DNA from: Moringa oleifera
Lineage: Eukaryota; Streptophyta; Magnoliopsida; Brassicales; Moringaceae
Assembly: GCA_021397835.1 (NCBI GenBank)
Contig: JAJFZO010000034.1
Coordinates: 10,307,501 to 10,371,500, forward strand
Length of the DNA stretch: 64,000 nt
Reading direction: 5' to 3'
In this document: piece after piece, positions 47,510 through 60,530 of the stretch
Layout of the letters: every line of letters begins with the position of its first letter
Numbering within the stretch: position 1 is the first letter of the stretch
Notes under the pieces: model-generated
What the model was told of the DNA's origin: nothing
What the model saw: only the letters and a program-made list of their open reading frames with translations
Database searches by the model: none
Made by a program: the position numbers and the translations under genes

Positions 47510-48240
47510 TGAAATCTAAAACCTTGCACTAAAATTTGAAAATCCCAGTATATATCTAAAATCTCAACCAAGATCTGGAATCCTTAGCCAAAATCTAAAA
47601 CCCTATACCCAGATTTAGAACCCTAAGTATAGATCTGAAATCCTAACCTAGATTAAAATCCTCGCACCCAGATTTGAAACTCCTAGCATAGATCTAGAAT
47701 CCTAACCAAGATCTAGAATCCTTAGCCCAGATTTAAATCCCTGTAGCCAAATTTGGAATCCCTAGCACAGATTTGAAATCCTAACCAAGATCTCGAATCC
47801 TTAGCCCATATCTAAAATCTTGCACCTAGATTTGGAACCCCAGCATAGATCTGGAATCCCGAGCCCTAATTTGAAACCCCTCAGCTAGATCTGGAACTCT
47901 CAAACCCCTCACAGAGATCTAAAACCCCCAAGCCTTTCACCCAAATCTGGAATCCCAGACCTCTAACCTAGATCTAAAACCCTAGCCCAGATCTGAAACC
48001 CCTCACCCAGATCTGGAACACCCAGACCCCTCACCCAAATCTAGAACCCTCAAATCCTTCAGCCCAGATCTAAAAGCTCTCACCTAGATCTGGAACTCCC
48101 AGCACAGATTCGGGAACTCCCAACATAGATTTGGGATCCTCACACAAATCTAGGACCTTAACACATATTTCGAACCCCAGAACAAATCTAAAATCCTAAT
48201 GAAAGTAGAACCATGCACATGTCTAGAATCCCGATAGAAG
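47510..48240 (-). repeat. AGATCTGGA-type minisatellite, 3-kb CACTA derivative
   Basis: Degenerate units such as CCCAGATCTGGAAC and CATAGATCTGGAATCC, as at 17,756-18,850. Confidence 0.82.
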
Positions 48241-48926
48241 GAGAACCACACCTAGATTTGAGCTTAAAAATAATGAAACTAAAAGTAAAAAAATCAAAGA
48301 ACAATAATTTCTGCATTTTAACAAAGAAAATAAGCACATAATTTTGGGAGAAAGGATTAAACTTATCGAGAAAAGGGGAGATTTATTCTGCCAGTTGTGG
48401 AACCCAAAAGCAAGCATAACCACACTTTTAATCCCTTCATTGCAAATAGTTAAGGCCAAATGTCTAGTTTGCATATCTAGAACCCAAGGAGGCTCTCTTA
48501 ATAGTGTGCACTTCATACCTAATGTTGACTACCTGAGTAAGTAGAGAAAACGAATGAACGAAATGAACGAAGTTTATCTTTCTGGGGAAGATAAGATAGG
48601 ACTTTTATTCACACTTATAGTCATAACTGTGAATAAAGGTTTGTACTTTTATTCACAGTTTTGTTATAACTGTGAATAAAAACTTTGTTATACCACTTTT
48701 ATTCAGAGTTACAGTAAAACTGTGAATAAAAGTATTCTTTTGTTCATAGTTATGTTTATAAATGTGAACATTGATTATCTTTATTCACAGTTTTAATAAC
48801 AACTTTAAATAAAGGTCTATTTTGTTCACAGTTTTGTTACAACTGGGAGCTAATCAATATTTATTCATAGTTATTATTAAAACTGTGAACTATTTAGTGT
48901 AAACTAATCTCATTTTTGTTGTAGTG
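48241..48926 (-). other. Leader and 5' subterminal repeats of the 3-kb CACTA derivative
   Basis: Leader 48,241-48,590 matches 5,690-6,010 of the inner copy; the intron donor is lost (GATAAGT). Hairpin repeats run from 48,600 to 48,895. The leader cassette 4,863-5,456 of the inner copy is absent. Confidence 0.75.
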
Positions 48927-48929
48927 TTT

Positions 48930-51900
48930 CCTTCTTGAAAGTCACTCTAAAAAGAGCTTGTGTCAAAACAAAGGATACATTATGCTTTTCCTTCAAACCT
49001 ATCTCTGTTTTTGGTCAAAAATAATTGATCTCATGGAAGTACCCTCAGTATTTCATACTCATTTCCAACTATTCTTGATGTTCATCCCTTAAATTGTCTT
49101 CTTAAGAAAGCTCCTAATATTTCCAAGTACTTATTTCTAACCCAAGGAAGAGTCCACGAAGGGATCTTCAAGCATGAATATCTTTTTTTCATTTCATTCT
49201 TTTGTTTTTAAGATTGTTTTATGAAATCACAAGACTGCATTCTCCCATGCACCTCTCTTAATTCATCCAACCTCCTCAAGGGTCTTTTAGAAACTGCCTT
49301 AGAATAGCTTGATTTAGTCATAATTTTCAAATGTCTTTCCAAAGAAAAGCTCCCGAGAGTCACTTTCTATTTTCATATCTTTTCATTCTATGATGTTTTA
49401 TTCCCCAAATTGATCCTAAAATATTCATAAGATCAACCTCTATAAGATTCATCATTTATTGCTTTGCATCTCCTCTTAAATTTTTCATGAAACCTCCCGA
49501 GAGGAGCCTTATTGGTCATGAAAATGTAGTTTATTTCTGATGGAATAGCCATTTTACATTCTCATTCTTTGTTACTATAATGTCATATGGTTTATGCCTT
49601 ACTTTTAGCATGTTGCCTTAAATTGTTCTCCTTTAACATCCTGTAGACTTTGGACCATTTTGGAAGCAAAATAAGGTATCAATACATACAGTTTAAAAAA
49701 TTGGTGGTGACTTTAATTTTAATTTTTTAGGGATTTCTAAAGAAATAAACTTTTTCCTTTTTTATAGTAAGGGTTGTCAATAGCAAAACCTAGCTCTGAC
49801 ACCCTAGACCACCCTAGTCCCTAAAATTTGAACTTTAAATTGAGCCCTAAACCCTATGGTGTGAACATGAAAATACATCCTTGGAATTGAACCTTAAACT
49901 TTCAATTCAGAACTTGGAATTTTAATTCTTGACCTTGGACCCTAGATATAGGACTTGGGATCATAGACCTTTAGCTTATGACCCTTGATCATTGGTCTTT
50001 AACCTTAGAACTTATTGCCTTAATCCTAAATCTCAAACCTTTGACTTGGGCTCTTAACCTTGACCCTAGTTCTTAGAATTTAAACCTATAACCTAGAATT
50101 TAGACCTTCGAACCTAGACCCTTCATCATAGACCTCAAGCCTTATTGATAACTCAATTATTTATAATGTATTTATGTAGTGTTTTTTCAATGTTCAGAGC
50201 TTCGTCAATCCATTGTTTTTTTTTTATGCTGTTTATTCCAAAATTAGATGGTGAAATACAAGTGGAAGCATCAAGGGAAAAAACAAATCAATTTGTGTGA
50301 CTTAGGGCTACTTTGACACTACTTTGTATTATGCAAATAACTCTCACTTCCAAACTCCAGTTGACATCATTTAACTTGTATCATCTAAATCTTCAATTGA
50401 TTTGCTTTTTAGAGAACTTAATTTTGGTCATTCTAATTTCATATTTTTATTCTGTGTTTTTTCTTCTCGAAAGTTGTTGTAGAAAGAGCTTGCATGAAAG
50501 TGTATGAAACCTTATGTTTTTCCTTCAACATTATTTTTTCTTTTTTTTTAATCAAAAACAATTGGCAATTGAAGCACCTTCAGTGTTTTTTACTCATTTC
50601 TAACTATTGTTCATGTTTTTTGAGCCATTAAATCCCTCAAATTACATTTGGAAAAATTTTTTTAAATAATTTCAAGTACTCAATTCCAACCATAAGAAGA
50701 GCCCAAGAAGGGGTCTTCCAACATCAATCTTTTTTTTTTTTTTTTGCTTCTATTCTTATGTAATCATAGATCTTGCATATGCCTCTCTCATTTTGTTTAA
50801 TCTCCTCGAAGATCTTTTAAAAACTATCATAGAATCGCCCTCTTTAACGATAATTTTGAATTTTCTTTCAAAGCTCAAGAAGGTTACTTTTTATTTTCAT
50901 ATCTTTTAATTCTAAGATGTTTTAAGCCTAATTTATTCAAAAATAATCATGAGATCACCTTTTAAAAGATTCAGCATTTACTTCTTTTGTATCTCTTTCT
51001 TGATTTGATGTAAAACCTCCCTAAAAAAGCCTTATTAGTCATGAAAATGTAGTTTTAATTATGATGGAATATATAATTTACATTCTCATTTTCTTTTACT
51101 ATAATGCTCTATGGTTTATGCTTTTACTCTTAATTTGTTGCTTCAAATCGTTCTTTTTTCATGTCTAGTACACCTCGTATCATTTTATAAGCAAAATTAG
51201 GTATTAGTACATATAGTTTAAAAAAAATGGTAGGACCCCAACGTTATTTTCTAAGGATTTCTAAAGAAACACATTTTTCCTTTTTCATACTGAGAGTTTT
51301 CCATAATGAAACCCCTACTATAAAACCTTAGACCACCCTAACATGGGATTTTGAACCCTAGACCTTGAGTTTGGGCCCTTAGACTATTGGCTTACGACCT
51401 TTGACCATTGGTCCTGGAACTTTGGCCTTGTAGCCTTAACCATGAACCTTAAGCTTAGACTTAGTACGCTTAACGTTCACCCTAGACCTTGGACCTTAGA
51501 CCTTTAACCTTTGACCTCAAACCTTCCATTGTTGACATGTCATCAAAGACCTTGAACCTTATTGATAGGTAAACTATTTGTAATGCATTTATCTATTGTT
51601 TTCAAATTTTAAGAGGTTCGTCGATGGTTTTTTGACTTTTTATCAGTTGTTTATTGTAAAATCAGATTATGAAAGACAAATGGAAGCATAAAGGGAAAAA
51701 AACAATTCTATTTCAAAAGTTTTGGGCAACTTTGACACCACTTTGTATTTCACTAATAACTTTCAATTCTATATAGTTTATGTTTTGATCTTTGTGTTTT
51801 GCCCCATTGTCGTTCTTCTTTGACATTTTGCAAATTTTTCATTATTTTGGAAACAAAATTAGGTATTGGTACATAATATTTGAAAAATTGGTTATAACTT

Positions 51901-54900
51901 CAATTTTATTTTTAGATATTTCCAAAGGAATAAATTTCCACCCTTTTCATACTAATGGTTTTCCATAGTGAAACCCTGACTATGGCATCTTAGACCACCC
52001 TAGTCCCTAAACTCTAAACTTAAACCATAAGCCTTGAACCATGAAGCTAAAATGAAAAAAAAAAAAAAACTGGCATTCTTAACCTTAAACCCTAAACCTA
52101 TAATCTAGAAATTTTAATTTTAATTTATTGATCTGATACCCTAAACTTAGGACTTAAGACCCTAGACCTTGGACTCAAGACGCTAGACCATTGATCCTTA
52201 AGTATGGACCTAATAGCCTTAATCTTGAACCTTAAACCTTTGACTTGGCCCTTAACCTTAACCTTAGACCTTGGACCTCATACCATCAACCCTAGACCTT
52301 AGTCCTTTGATCCTAAATCCTTCATGATAGACCTAGAACCTTATTGATGACTCAACTATTTATAGTATAGTTATCTAGTGTTTTTTAATTTTGAGAGCTT
52401 CCTCAAAGCATTTTTATGTTTTCATTAGTTTTTTATTGCAAGATTGGATGATGAAATATAAGTGGAAGCATCAAGGGAAAAAACATATCTATTTGAGTAG
52501 TTTTAGCCAAATTTGACCTACTTTGTATTTTACTAGTAACTCTCTCTTCTAAACTCCAATTGGTGTCATTTAACTAGTAAAATCTAGATCTTCAAGAGAT
52601 TTTCTTTTAAGGGAACATAATTTTAGCCTTTTTAATTTCTACTTTTCATCATTCGAAAGCATTTATCCTTTCAAAAGTTACTCCAAAAAGAGTTCACATA
52701 AAAACAAAGGATACCCTATGCTAAACCTTTAAACTTTTTTTTTTTCAAACAAAATTGATCACCTTTAAGTGCCTTTAATATTTCATACTCAATTCTAACT
52801 ATTCTTCATGTTTCTTAAACCATTAGATCCCTCAAATTTCCTTTTTTAAAAAGCACTGAATAATTATAGGCATTCATTTCTAACCCAAGGAAGAGTCCAC
52901 GAAGGGGTTTTCAAGCATCTTTTTTTTTTTTCCTCTTTGTTTTTTCTCTTTCAAGATATTTCTTATGCACTTAAAGGACAATATCCCATAATCATCTTTC
53001 ATTTCATCAATCTCTTTTAGAATCTTTAAAAACTGCCTTTGAATAGCCCTTTTTTATCATAATTTTCTATTCTTCTGCCAAGGAAAAGCTTGAAAAAGTC
53101 ACTTTCTGCTTTTATTTCTTTTCATTCTATGATGTTATAAACCCCAAGTCAGTCCCAGAATATTCTTGAGATCACCCTCTATAAGATTCGGCATTCACTT
53201 CTTTGCATCTCCTTCTAAATTTTTTTTGTAAAACGTCCCACAAAAAGCCTTGTTAGTCATGGAATATAATTCATTTATGATAAAATAGCCATATTAATTT
53301 CTCATTCTCTTGCACTACAATGCCATATGGTTTACGTTTTCCTCTTAGTATGTTGCCTTAAGCTATTCTTCTTTGACATGTTATAGACCTTTCATTATTT
53401 TAGAAGCAAAAATAGGTATCGGTATATACTATTTAAAAAATTAGTGGTGATTTAATTTTATTTTTTACAGATTTTCAAAGAAATGAATTTTCTCCCTTTT
53501 CATGCTAAGGGTTTTCCATAGCGAAACCTTGGCTATGACATCTTAGTCCACCCAAGTCCCTAAACCTTAAACTTAAACCTTAAGCCCTGAACCATAAAGC
53601 ATTTAACTTGAAAACATGCATCCTGAACTTTAACCATGAGCCCTAAACCATAAAGTGTGAACATGGAAACTTGCATATTTAATCTTGAGCCCCAAACCTA
53701 TAAACCTAAAATTTTAATGTTAATTTCTTGACGTTAGACCCTAAACCTAGGACTCAGGATACTAGATCTTGGACTCAAGACCTTAGACTATTGATTCTTG
53801 TGCTTGAACCTTACAACTTTAACCCTCAACCTTAAATCTTTGACTTGGACTCTTACCCTTAACCTTACACCTTGGACCAAAGACCTTCAATCCTAGACCT
53901 TAGCCCGTCAATCTGAAATCCTTCATCATAGACTAAAAGCACTACTGATCAATTGTTTATAGTGCAGTTATCTATCATTTTTTGAATTTTAAGAGCCTCT
54001 TCGATGTTTTTTTAAGTTTTTTTTTATGTTGTTCATTGTAGGATTGGAAGACAAAACATAAGTAGAAGCAATAAGGGGAAAAGAAAAACAGATCAATTTG
54101 AGTAATTTTAACCAACTTTGACACCATTTTGAATTCTACCAATAACACTCTCTTTCAAACTGTAATTGATATCATTCAACTTGTAAAATTTGGATCTGCA
54201 ATTAATTTCCTTTTGAGAGAACTTAATTTTAGCCTTTACGATTTCTTCTCTTCATCCTTTGAAAGCATTTATCCTTCTTGAAAGTTAGTCCAAAAAGAGC
54301 TCAGATTAAAACACAAGATACCTTATACTATTCCTTGAAACCATGTTTCTTTTTTCAAACACAATTGATCACGTTGAAGCACCCTTAGTATTTCATGCTT
54401 ATTTCTAACTATTCTGCATGTTTCATAAGCCATTAGATCCCTCGAATTTCCTTTTTTCAAAAATCTTTGAATAATTCTTAGTACTTAACAAATTTAAAAA
54501 AAAAATTGGCAACTCTGATATTTGTTTTTTGAGATTTCCAAATAAACAAATTTTCTCCCTTTTCCAATTAATGGTTTTTTTTTGTAGTGAAATCTTAACA
54601 ATGACTTCTTACACCACCATAGTCCTCAACCCTAAACTTGAACCTTGAGCCCTAAAAAAGCATGAACTTGAAAACATGCATCCAACTGATCCTTGATCTT
54701 GGACTAGGACTCAAGACCCTATACCTTGGACTCATGATTCTATACCTTTGGCTCATGACATTTTTAATTGATCCTTGATCTTAGACTTTGCAACCTTAAG
54801 CCTTAGCCTTAAACCTTTGACTTAGACCTTTAACTTACAGCTTAAACTTAGGACCTTAGACGTTCAAACCTTGACCCTAGACCTTCAACCCTATACCTTT

Positions 54901-57900
54901 CATCATAAACCTAAAACCTATTTGATAACTCAACTATTTATAATGCATTTATTTATTGTTTTTTGAATTTTGGGAGCTTCCTGAATGCTTTTTTGTATTT
55001 TTTTTAATGTTCTTTATTACAAGATTGGATGAAGATAGACAAGTGGAAGCATTAAAGGAAAAAACATATCTACTTGAGTAGTTTTTGCCAACTTTAACAT
55101 CATTTTGTATTTTGCCAATGATTATATCTTCTGAACTCTAGTTGACATCATTTAATTTGTAAAACCCAAATCTTTAAGTGGTTTTCTTTTATGAGAACTT
55201 AAATTTACTGATTTTAATTTCAAGTCTTCAATCCTTTGAAAGGATTTTTCCTCCTTGAAGATTCCTCTAGAAAGAGCTTGCATCAAGACACAAGCTACTT
55301 ATGCTCTTCCTTTAAACCTTTTTATTCTTTTTTAAAAATATAGTTAGTCTCGTTAATGCACCCTCAGCATACTCATTTCTAGCTATGCTTTTCCTTTAAA
55401 CTTATTTTCTTTTGAGATAACTTAATTTTAGTCATTTTAATTTTCATATTTCATCTTTCAAAAGTATTTTTTTTCTTTGAAGTTACTCGAGAAAAAGTGC
55501 GCATCACACCCAAGACGCCTTATATTTTTGTTCCAAAACCATTATTTTTCAAGTATAATAGATCAAATTGAAGCATCATCAGTATTTCATACTTATTTTC
55601 AACTATTCTTGATGTTTCTTGAGCCATTAGACCTCTCTAGTTGACTTGTTTGAAAAGCTTCGAATAATCCCAAGTACTCAATTCTAACCTAAGAAAGAGC
55701 CCATTAAGGGGTCTTTTAGCATTAATATCTTTTTTCCTCTTTCATACATTCGCTTTCAAGATTCTTTCTCTGCAATTATAGGATTGCAATCTCCCATACT
55801 TAACTCTCATTTCATCTAACCTCTTTAAGGATCTTTTAGAAACTACCTTAAAAGAGCCCTCTTTAATGATAATTTTCAATTCTTCTACCAAAGATAGGCT
55901 CACGAAGATCACTTGCTACTTTCATCTCTTTTCATCCGATCATGTTTTAAACCCTGAATTATCCCAAAAATATTCATGATATTACCCTCTACAAGATTCA
56001 TCATTCAGTTCTTTGCATCACCTTTTGGATTTTTCATAAAACTTTCGTAAAAGAGCCCTATTGATCATGAGAATGTAATTCATTGATGATGGAATAATTA
56101 TTTTAAATTCTCATTCTCTTTTACTATAATGCCATATGGTTTATGCTTTCTTAGTTATGCAATGCCTCAAGCCGTTCTTCTTTGACATCTTGTAGACTTT
56201 TTATTATTTTGAAAGCAAAATTAGGTATCAGTACACACTGTTTAAAAAATTGTAGTGATTTCAATTTTTTTCCCTAAAATTCCTAAAGAAATGAATTTCT
56301 TCCCTTTTCACACAAATGTTTTTCCATACTGAAACCTCGGTTATGATACATTAGACCATTATAGTCCCTCAACCCTAAACCTAAACCTTAACCCCCAAAC
56401 CATAAATCGTGCACTTGAAAACTTGCATCCTTAACCTTAAACCCCAAACTTATAACCGTAAAAGTTAAATTTTAATGCGTTGACTTGAGACCCTAAACCT
56501 AGGACTTAAGACCCTTGACCTTGGACTTAAGACCTTAGACCTTTGGTTCATGACCCTTAACTACTAATCCTTGAGTTTAAACCTTGCAGCCTTAACATTT
56601 AACCCTAAGCCTTTGACTTGGATGCTTAATCTTGAACTTTGACCTTGGATCTTAAACCTTCAACCCTAAATGTTAGTCCTTCGACCCTACACATTAGTCT
56701 TTTGACCCGAAATCCTTCATCAAAGACCTAAAATCCTATTGATAACTCAACTGCGTATAGTGAAGTTATCTAGTGTTTTTCAAATCTTTTGAACTTTCTT
56801 ATTACTTTTATGTTTTTTTTTTATGTTGTTTATTGCAATAATTGATGATGAAACACAAATGGAAGGATCAAGGGAAAAAACATTTATATTTGAGTTTTCT
56901 TGGCCAGTTTTCACATGACTTTGTATTTTAGCAATAATGTCTTTTTCAAACTCTAATTAATGTCACTTAACTTATAAAATCTAGATCTTCAAGTGATCTA
57001 TTTTTGTACGAACTTTATTTTGGCCTTTTTAACTTCTTCTTTTTATCCTTCGAAAGCATTTTTCTTTCTCGAAAGTTACACAAAAAAGGGCTCACATTAA
57101 AAGATAGGAAGAGCCCATGAAGCACCTAAATATTTCATACTCATTTTAAACTATTCTTCATAATTTTTAAGCCATCAGATCCTTTGAATTAACTTTTTGA
57201 GCACTTTAACCTAACGAAGAGCCCATGAAAGTGTCTTCTAGTATCAATATATTTTTTCCCTTTCATTCTTGCTCCTTCAAGGCTGTTCTTATGCAATCAT
57301 CTCTTATTTTATCCAACTTCCTCAATGATCTTTTAAAAACTACCTTAGAATAACCCTCTTTAATCATAATTTTCAATTCTCTTGCCAAGGTGAAGCTTAT
57401 GAGGGTCACTTTCTACTTTCATGTCTTTTAATCATATGATGCTTTAAACCCCTAATTGGCCCTAAAGTATTCTTCAGATCACCCTTTATAAGATTTACTA
57501 TTCACTTTTTCGCATCTACTTCTAGATTTTTTGTAAAACCTCCCTAGAAAAGCCGTGTTGGTCATGAGAATGTATTTCTTTTATGACGAAATATCCATTT
57601 TAAATTCTTGTTCTCTTTTACCGTAATGCCATATGGTTTATGTTGTGCTTTTAGTATGTTGCCTTAAACTGTTCTTCATTGACTTTTTATAGACTTTGTG
57701 TCATTTTGGAAGTAAAATTAGTGTTCGATACATGTAGTTTAAAAAATTAGGGGTGACTTTAGGGATCTCAAAATAAACTAATTTTTGAAATACAATTGAT
57801 CTCATTAAAGCACCCTCAGTATTTCACACTCATTTCCAACTATACTCTTTCTTCAAACTTTTTTTTTTTCTAAGTAAACTTAATTTTAGCCATTTTAATT

Positions 57901-58560
57901 TCCTCTTTTCAGTCTTCGAAAGTATTTTCTTTGCTTAAAAGTCATTCCAAAAATAGAAACCATTTACACACAATATATGCTATGTTGTTCCTTCAAAACT
58001 TTCTTCCATTTTTCAAACAAAATTGATCTCATTGAAGCACAGTCAGTATTTCATACTCATTTCCAATTATTCTTCATGTTTCTTAAGCCATTAGATCCCT
58101 TGAATTTTTTTTTTTTTTGAAAAAGCTCCGAAGAATTCCAACTGCTTAATTTTATCATAAGAAATAGGCCACGATGGGATCTTCTAGCGTTAATATCTTT
58201 TTTCTCTTTCATTTATTTGTAATCAAGATTGCTCTTGTGCAATCGAAAGAGTGCAATCTCCCATATTCATATCTCATTTCATTCAACCTTCTCAATTAGA
58301 ATACCCATTTTAAATTCTAATTCTCTTTTATGGTAATGTCATATGGTTTATCCTTTACTCTTAGTGTATTGCCTCAAACCATTATCCTTTACTCTTAGTG
58401 TGTTGGAAGCAAAATTAGGTATCAATACATACCATTCCAAAAATTAGTGGCGACTTCAATTTTACTTTTAGGGATTTCCCAAGAAATGAATTTTCTCCCT
58501 TTTCACATTAATGGCATTTTGTGGCAAAACTCTGACTATGACACCCTAGACCAGTAATTT
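48930..58560. repeat. Higher-order tandem repeats between copies B and C
   Basis: Continuation of the unit interrupted by the CACTA derivative. Heptamer blocks begin at about 49,800, 51,320, 51,970, 53,530, 54,610 and 56,350, spaced 1.5, 0.65, 1.55, 1.1 and 1.7 kb. The alternation of long and short units echoes the A-B interval. All frames here are short and not conserved between units; no gene is supported. From 57,100 to 58,560 the sequence is shared with 21,850-22,890. Confidence 0.85.
49800..56740. repeat. Degenerate heptamer (telomere-like) blocks 8-13
   Basis: Blocks at 49,800-50,150, 51,320-51,570, 51,970-52,350, 53,530-53,950, 54,610-54,930 and 56,350-56,740. ACCTTAG, ACCCTAG, ACCCTAA and ACCTTGG predominate, mostly in 7-base steps. 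Sequence between blocks is ordinary unit DNA. Confidence 0.75.
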
Positions 58561-59835
58561 TCTCTTGTTTTCATCCTTCTTGTTAATGTACTTCTCTGTC
58601 TTTAGAAATAACTCCTCCACATTCTTTGGCATCTTTCTGCTAAGTGCATTATGAAATGCTTCAACCTAAATTCCTTCCTAGACGACTGAGATCGCCTCTG
58701 ATCGATCCAGTGCTTTCATTTCTAAAGTCAATACAGTGAATCTTTCCATGTAATCTCGCAGTGACTCTCTTAGCTATTGCTTGACATGGAACAGATTGGT
58801 CTTTTTTTGCTTCTTAACCATGCTACTTATGAAGTGCCACAAGAATAGCTATCTAAAGGAAACCAAAGCGTTAATAAAACTAAAAGAAAGCGAGTTATAC
58901 CATCTCTTAGCCGCCTTCACCAAGGAGACCAATCCTTGCACTTTATAAGGTTTATAATCACTTGAAGGTTTGCTGTTATAATGAATTGTTTGATGTGATC
59001 TTGCGGTTCTATTAGCCCATCAAAGTCATCCATCTAAAGGGGCTTAACTTAGATAGTACTGGTTTGGTGAGGATCTCAACCGCTAGTTGTATTTTGCCAC
59101 TTGTTGATATTCTTCGTTATAAAGACCAGCTCTTTGCATTTAGGCATTCATAAGCAATTGGATTTGCATTTTCAACTCGCCTATCTATTTTTCTCTTGGG
59201 CAACAAGAAGTATAGGAGCATTTATCATCAATCATTTTCCCTTTTAACTTGCTTGGTAGCCTCCTCCACTCTATCCTTCTCTTTAATATTGTATTGTTTT
59301 TGTACTACCTCAGCAATGGCTTCAGGCAGCACTAGAGCAGGCAACTGGTGAACCAAAGGCTGAGGATGATGTTATCCTCCTTATGAGATCTATTAGCGGA
59401 CCAAGACATTGAGGTTATTAGTTATTTGATCTATGTGTTAACTTAAGACTACCAATGCATCTGTTGGGGGAAGACTTAGTAATGGAGATTTAAAAGGCCC
59501 GTAGGTAGGAAAGGTGGAATGGTAGGGCATGGGAGTAAGGAAACATCCTCGAAGTAGGCAGTATGGTGTGAAACCATTCCTACCAAGGTCATTGTTAGTG
59601 GAAGGGGTACGTGGGATGATGTGCCAACATACATAGTTGCCATCGTCATCATTGCGGCATGCAGCAAGTGTAAAGCAAGCCATGAATGATGAAGGTAAAA
59701 AGACTGTGGGTAGTCTTACCACAACTGGGGAAAAAATAAGTTGGCTGACTTGTGCAACTAGTGGGCCAATTGAAGTGAAATGAGGATCTTGGTTATCGGT
59801 TACTTGACTAGTAGAGCATGTTTTAGGAGGCATGG
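58561..59835 (-). pseudogene. Ty3/gypsy gag remnant, copy C
   Basis: Second copy of the antisense Gag remnant at 22,891-24,225. An open frame of 131 codons at 59,438-59,833 begins MPPKTCSTSQVTDNQDPHFT and corresponds to the Gag N-terminus. The capsid-like core lies at about 58,760-59,100, interrupted by stops. The C-terminal part at 58,570-58,740 matches the KMPKNLEELFLKV-type region. It is on the strand opposite to the LTR that follows, as in copy A. Confidence 0.72.
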
Positions 59836-60299
59836 TTGATTAAAGCAATAAAGACAATTGATAAAAACTAATTACTTTTCGTTGCAGTTTCTAATAAATG
59901 ATGCAAATGATGCTAGTTGAAAAAATTGGGCAGTTTGATGTTGACATGTAGAGATGGATCTAAGGGATTGTTGATCATTATGAAACTAAGGGAATCAGTA
60001 AAATAGGGAAAAAGTCAGGAGGTTGTCATTGGTTTGATCAAGATACTCTCTGATGATCAAGTTAATGATGAAATTGATAGAATTTTGCTATGAAGAAGAT
60101 AACTTGAATGAATCATACATTACGTTCTCTTTTTATAATAAGATTAAAAGATACAAGGTCATTTCAGTTTGGTACGACTTCACCAAATCTTAGCAAGTAA
60201 GATGTTGACTTGTTTATGCCTTAAACTAGGCTGTTGATTTTTGATCTTTTGACACTTGCCTATTTGTAGGGTATCAAATTATCATAGGTCTCATAAATT

Positions 60300-60530
60300 A
60301 CATCGCTAGAACGCTAATGATATTCCAGCATTTTCTTGTTGAAACTAGGCCATGTGCCATTCTAACATTACCAACACCATTCAATGCTCTACCTTTTTGG
60401 TCATTTTCAAGTCATAAGTGTTTTTTATTAGAAGGCATGCTAAGATCTATTTGCACCCTTGCTAAGTCATTCATCATGGGTTTGTCTTGGATGCATCAAG
60501 CCTAATTGATATTTAGCCACATCAACTTCA
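60300..60530 (+). pseudogene. Possible Ty3/gypsy pol spacer remnant, copy C
   Basis: Frame 60,317-60,505: FQHFLVETRPCAILTLPTPF then NALPF, later LAKSFIMGLSWMHQA. Conserved with 24,640-24,890, better preserved. The assignment to the region between gypsy protease and RT is weak. Confidence 0.3.

Larger units (their letters stand above)
45891..48926 (-). mobile_element. Non-autonomous CACTA deletion derivative, 3.0 kb
   Basis: The left end is CACCACAACAAAATAACC (CACTA changed to CACCA), the right end is TTTTTGTTGTAGTG at 48,926, and the target duplication TTT lies at 45,888-45,890 and 48,927-48,929. The empty site GCATTTTTCCTTCT exists in paralogous repeats (e.g. 33,970). Contents from the left: subterminal repeats, AT-rich DNA, Ulp1 exons, then a direct jump near 47,505 into the AGATCT minisatellite, leader and 5' subterminal repeats. 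The whole transposase gene and the first half of gene 2 are missing, so it is an internal deletion of the family represented at 4,629-15,518. Confidence 0.95.

Noticed and set aside
48223..48516. 97-codon minus-strand frame MKCTLLREPPWVLDM...
   Set aside because: Overlaps the CACTA leader shared by three elements; the frame is not conserved in the other two copies.
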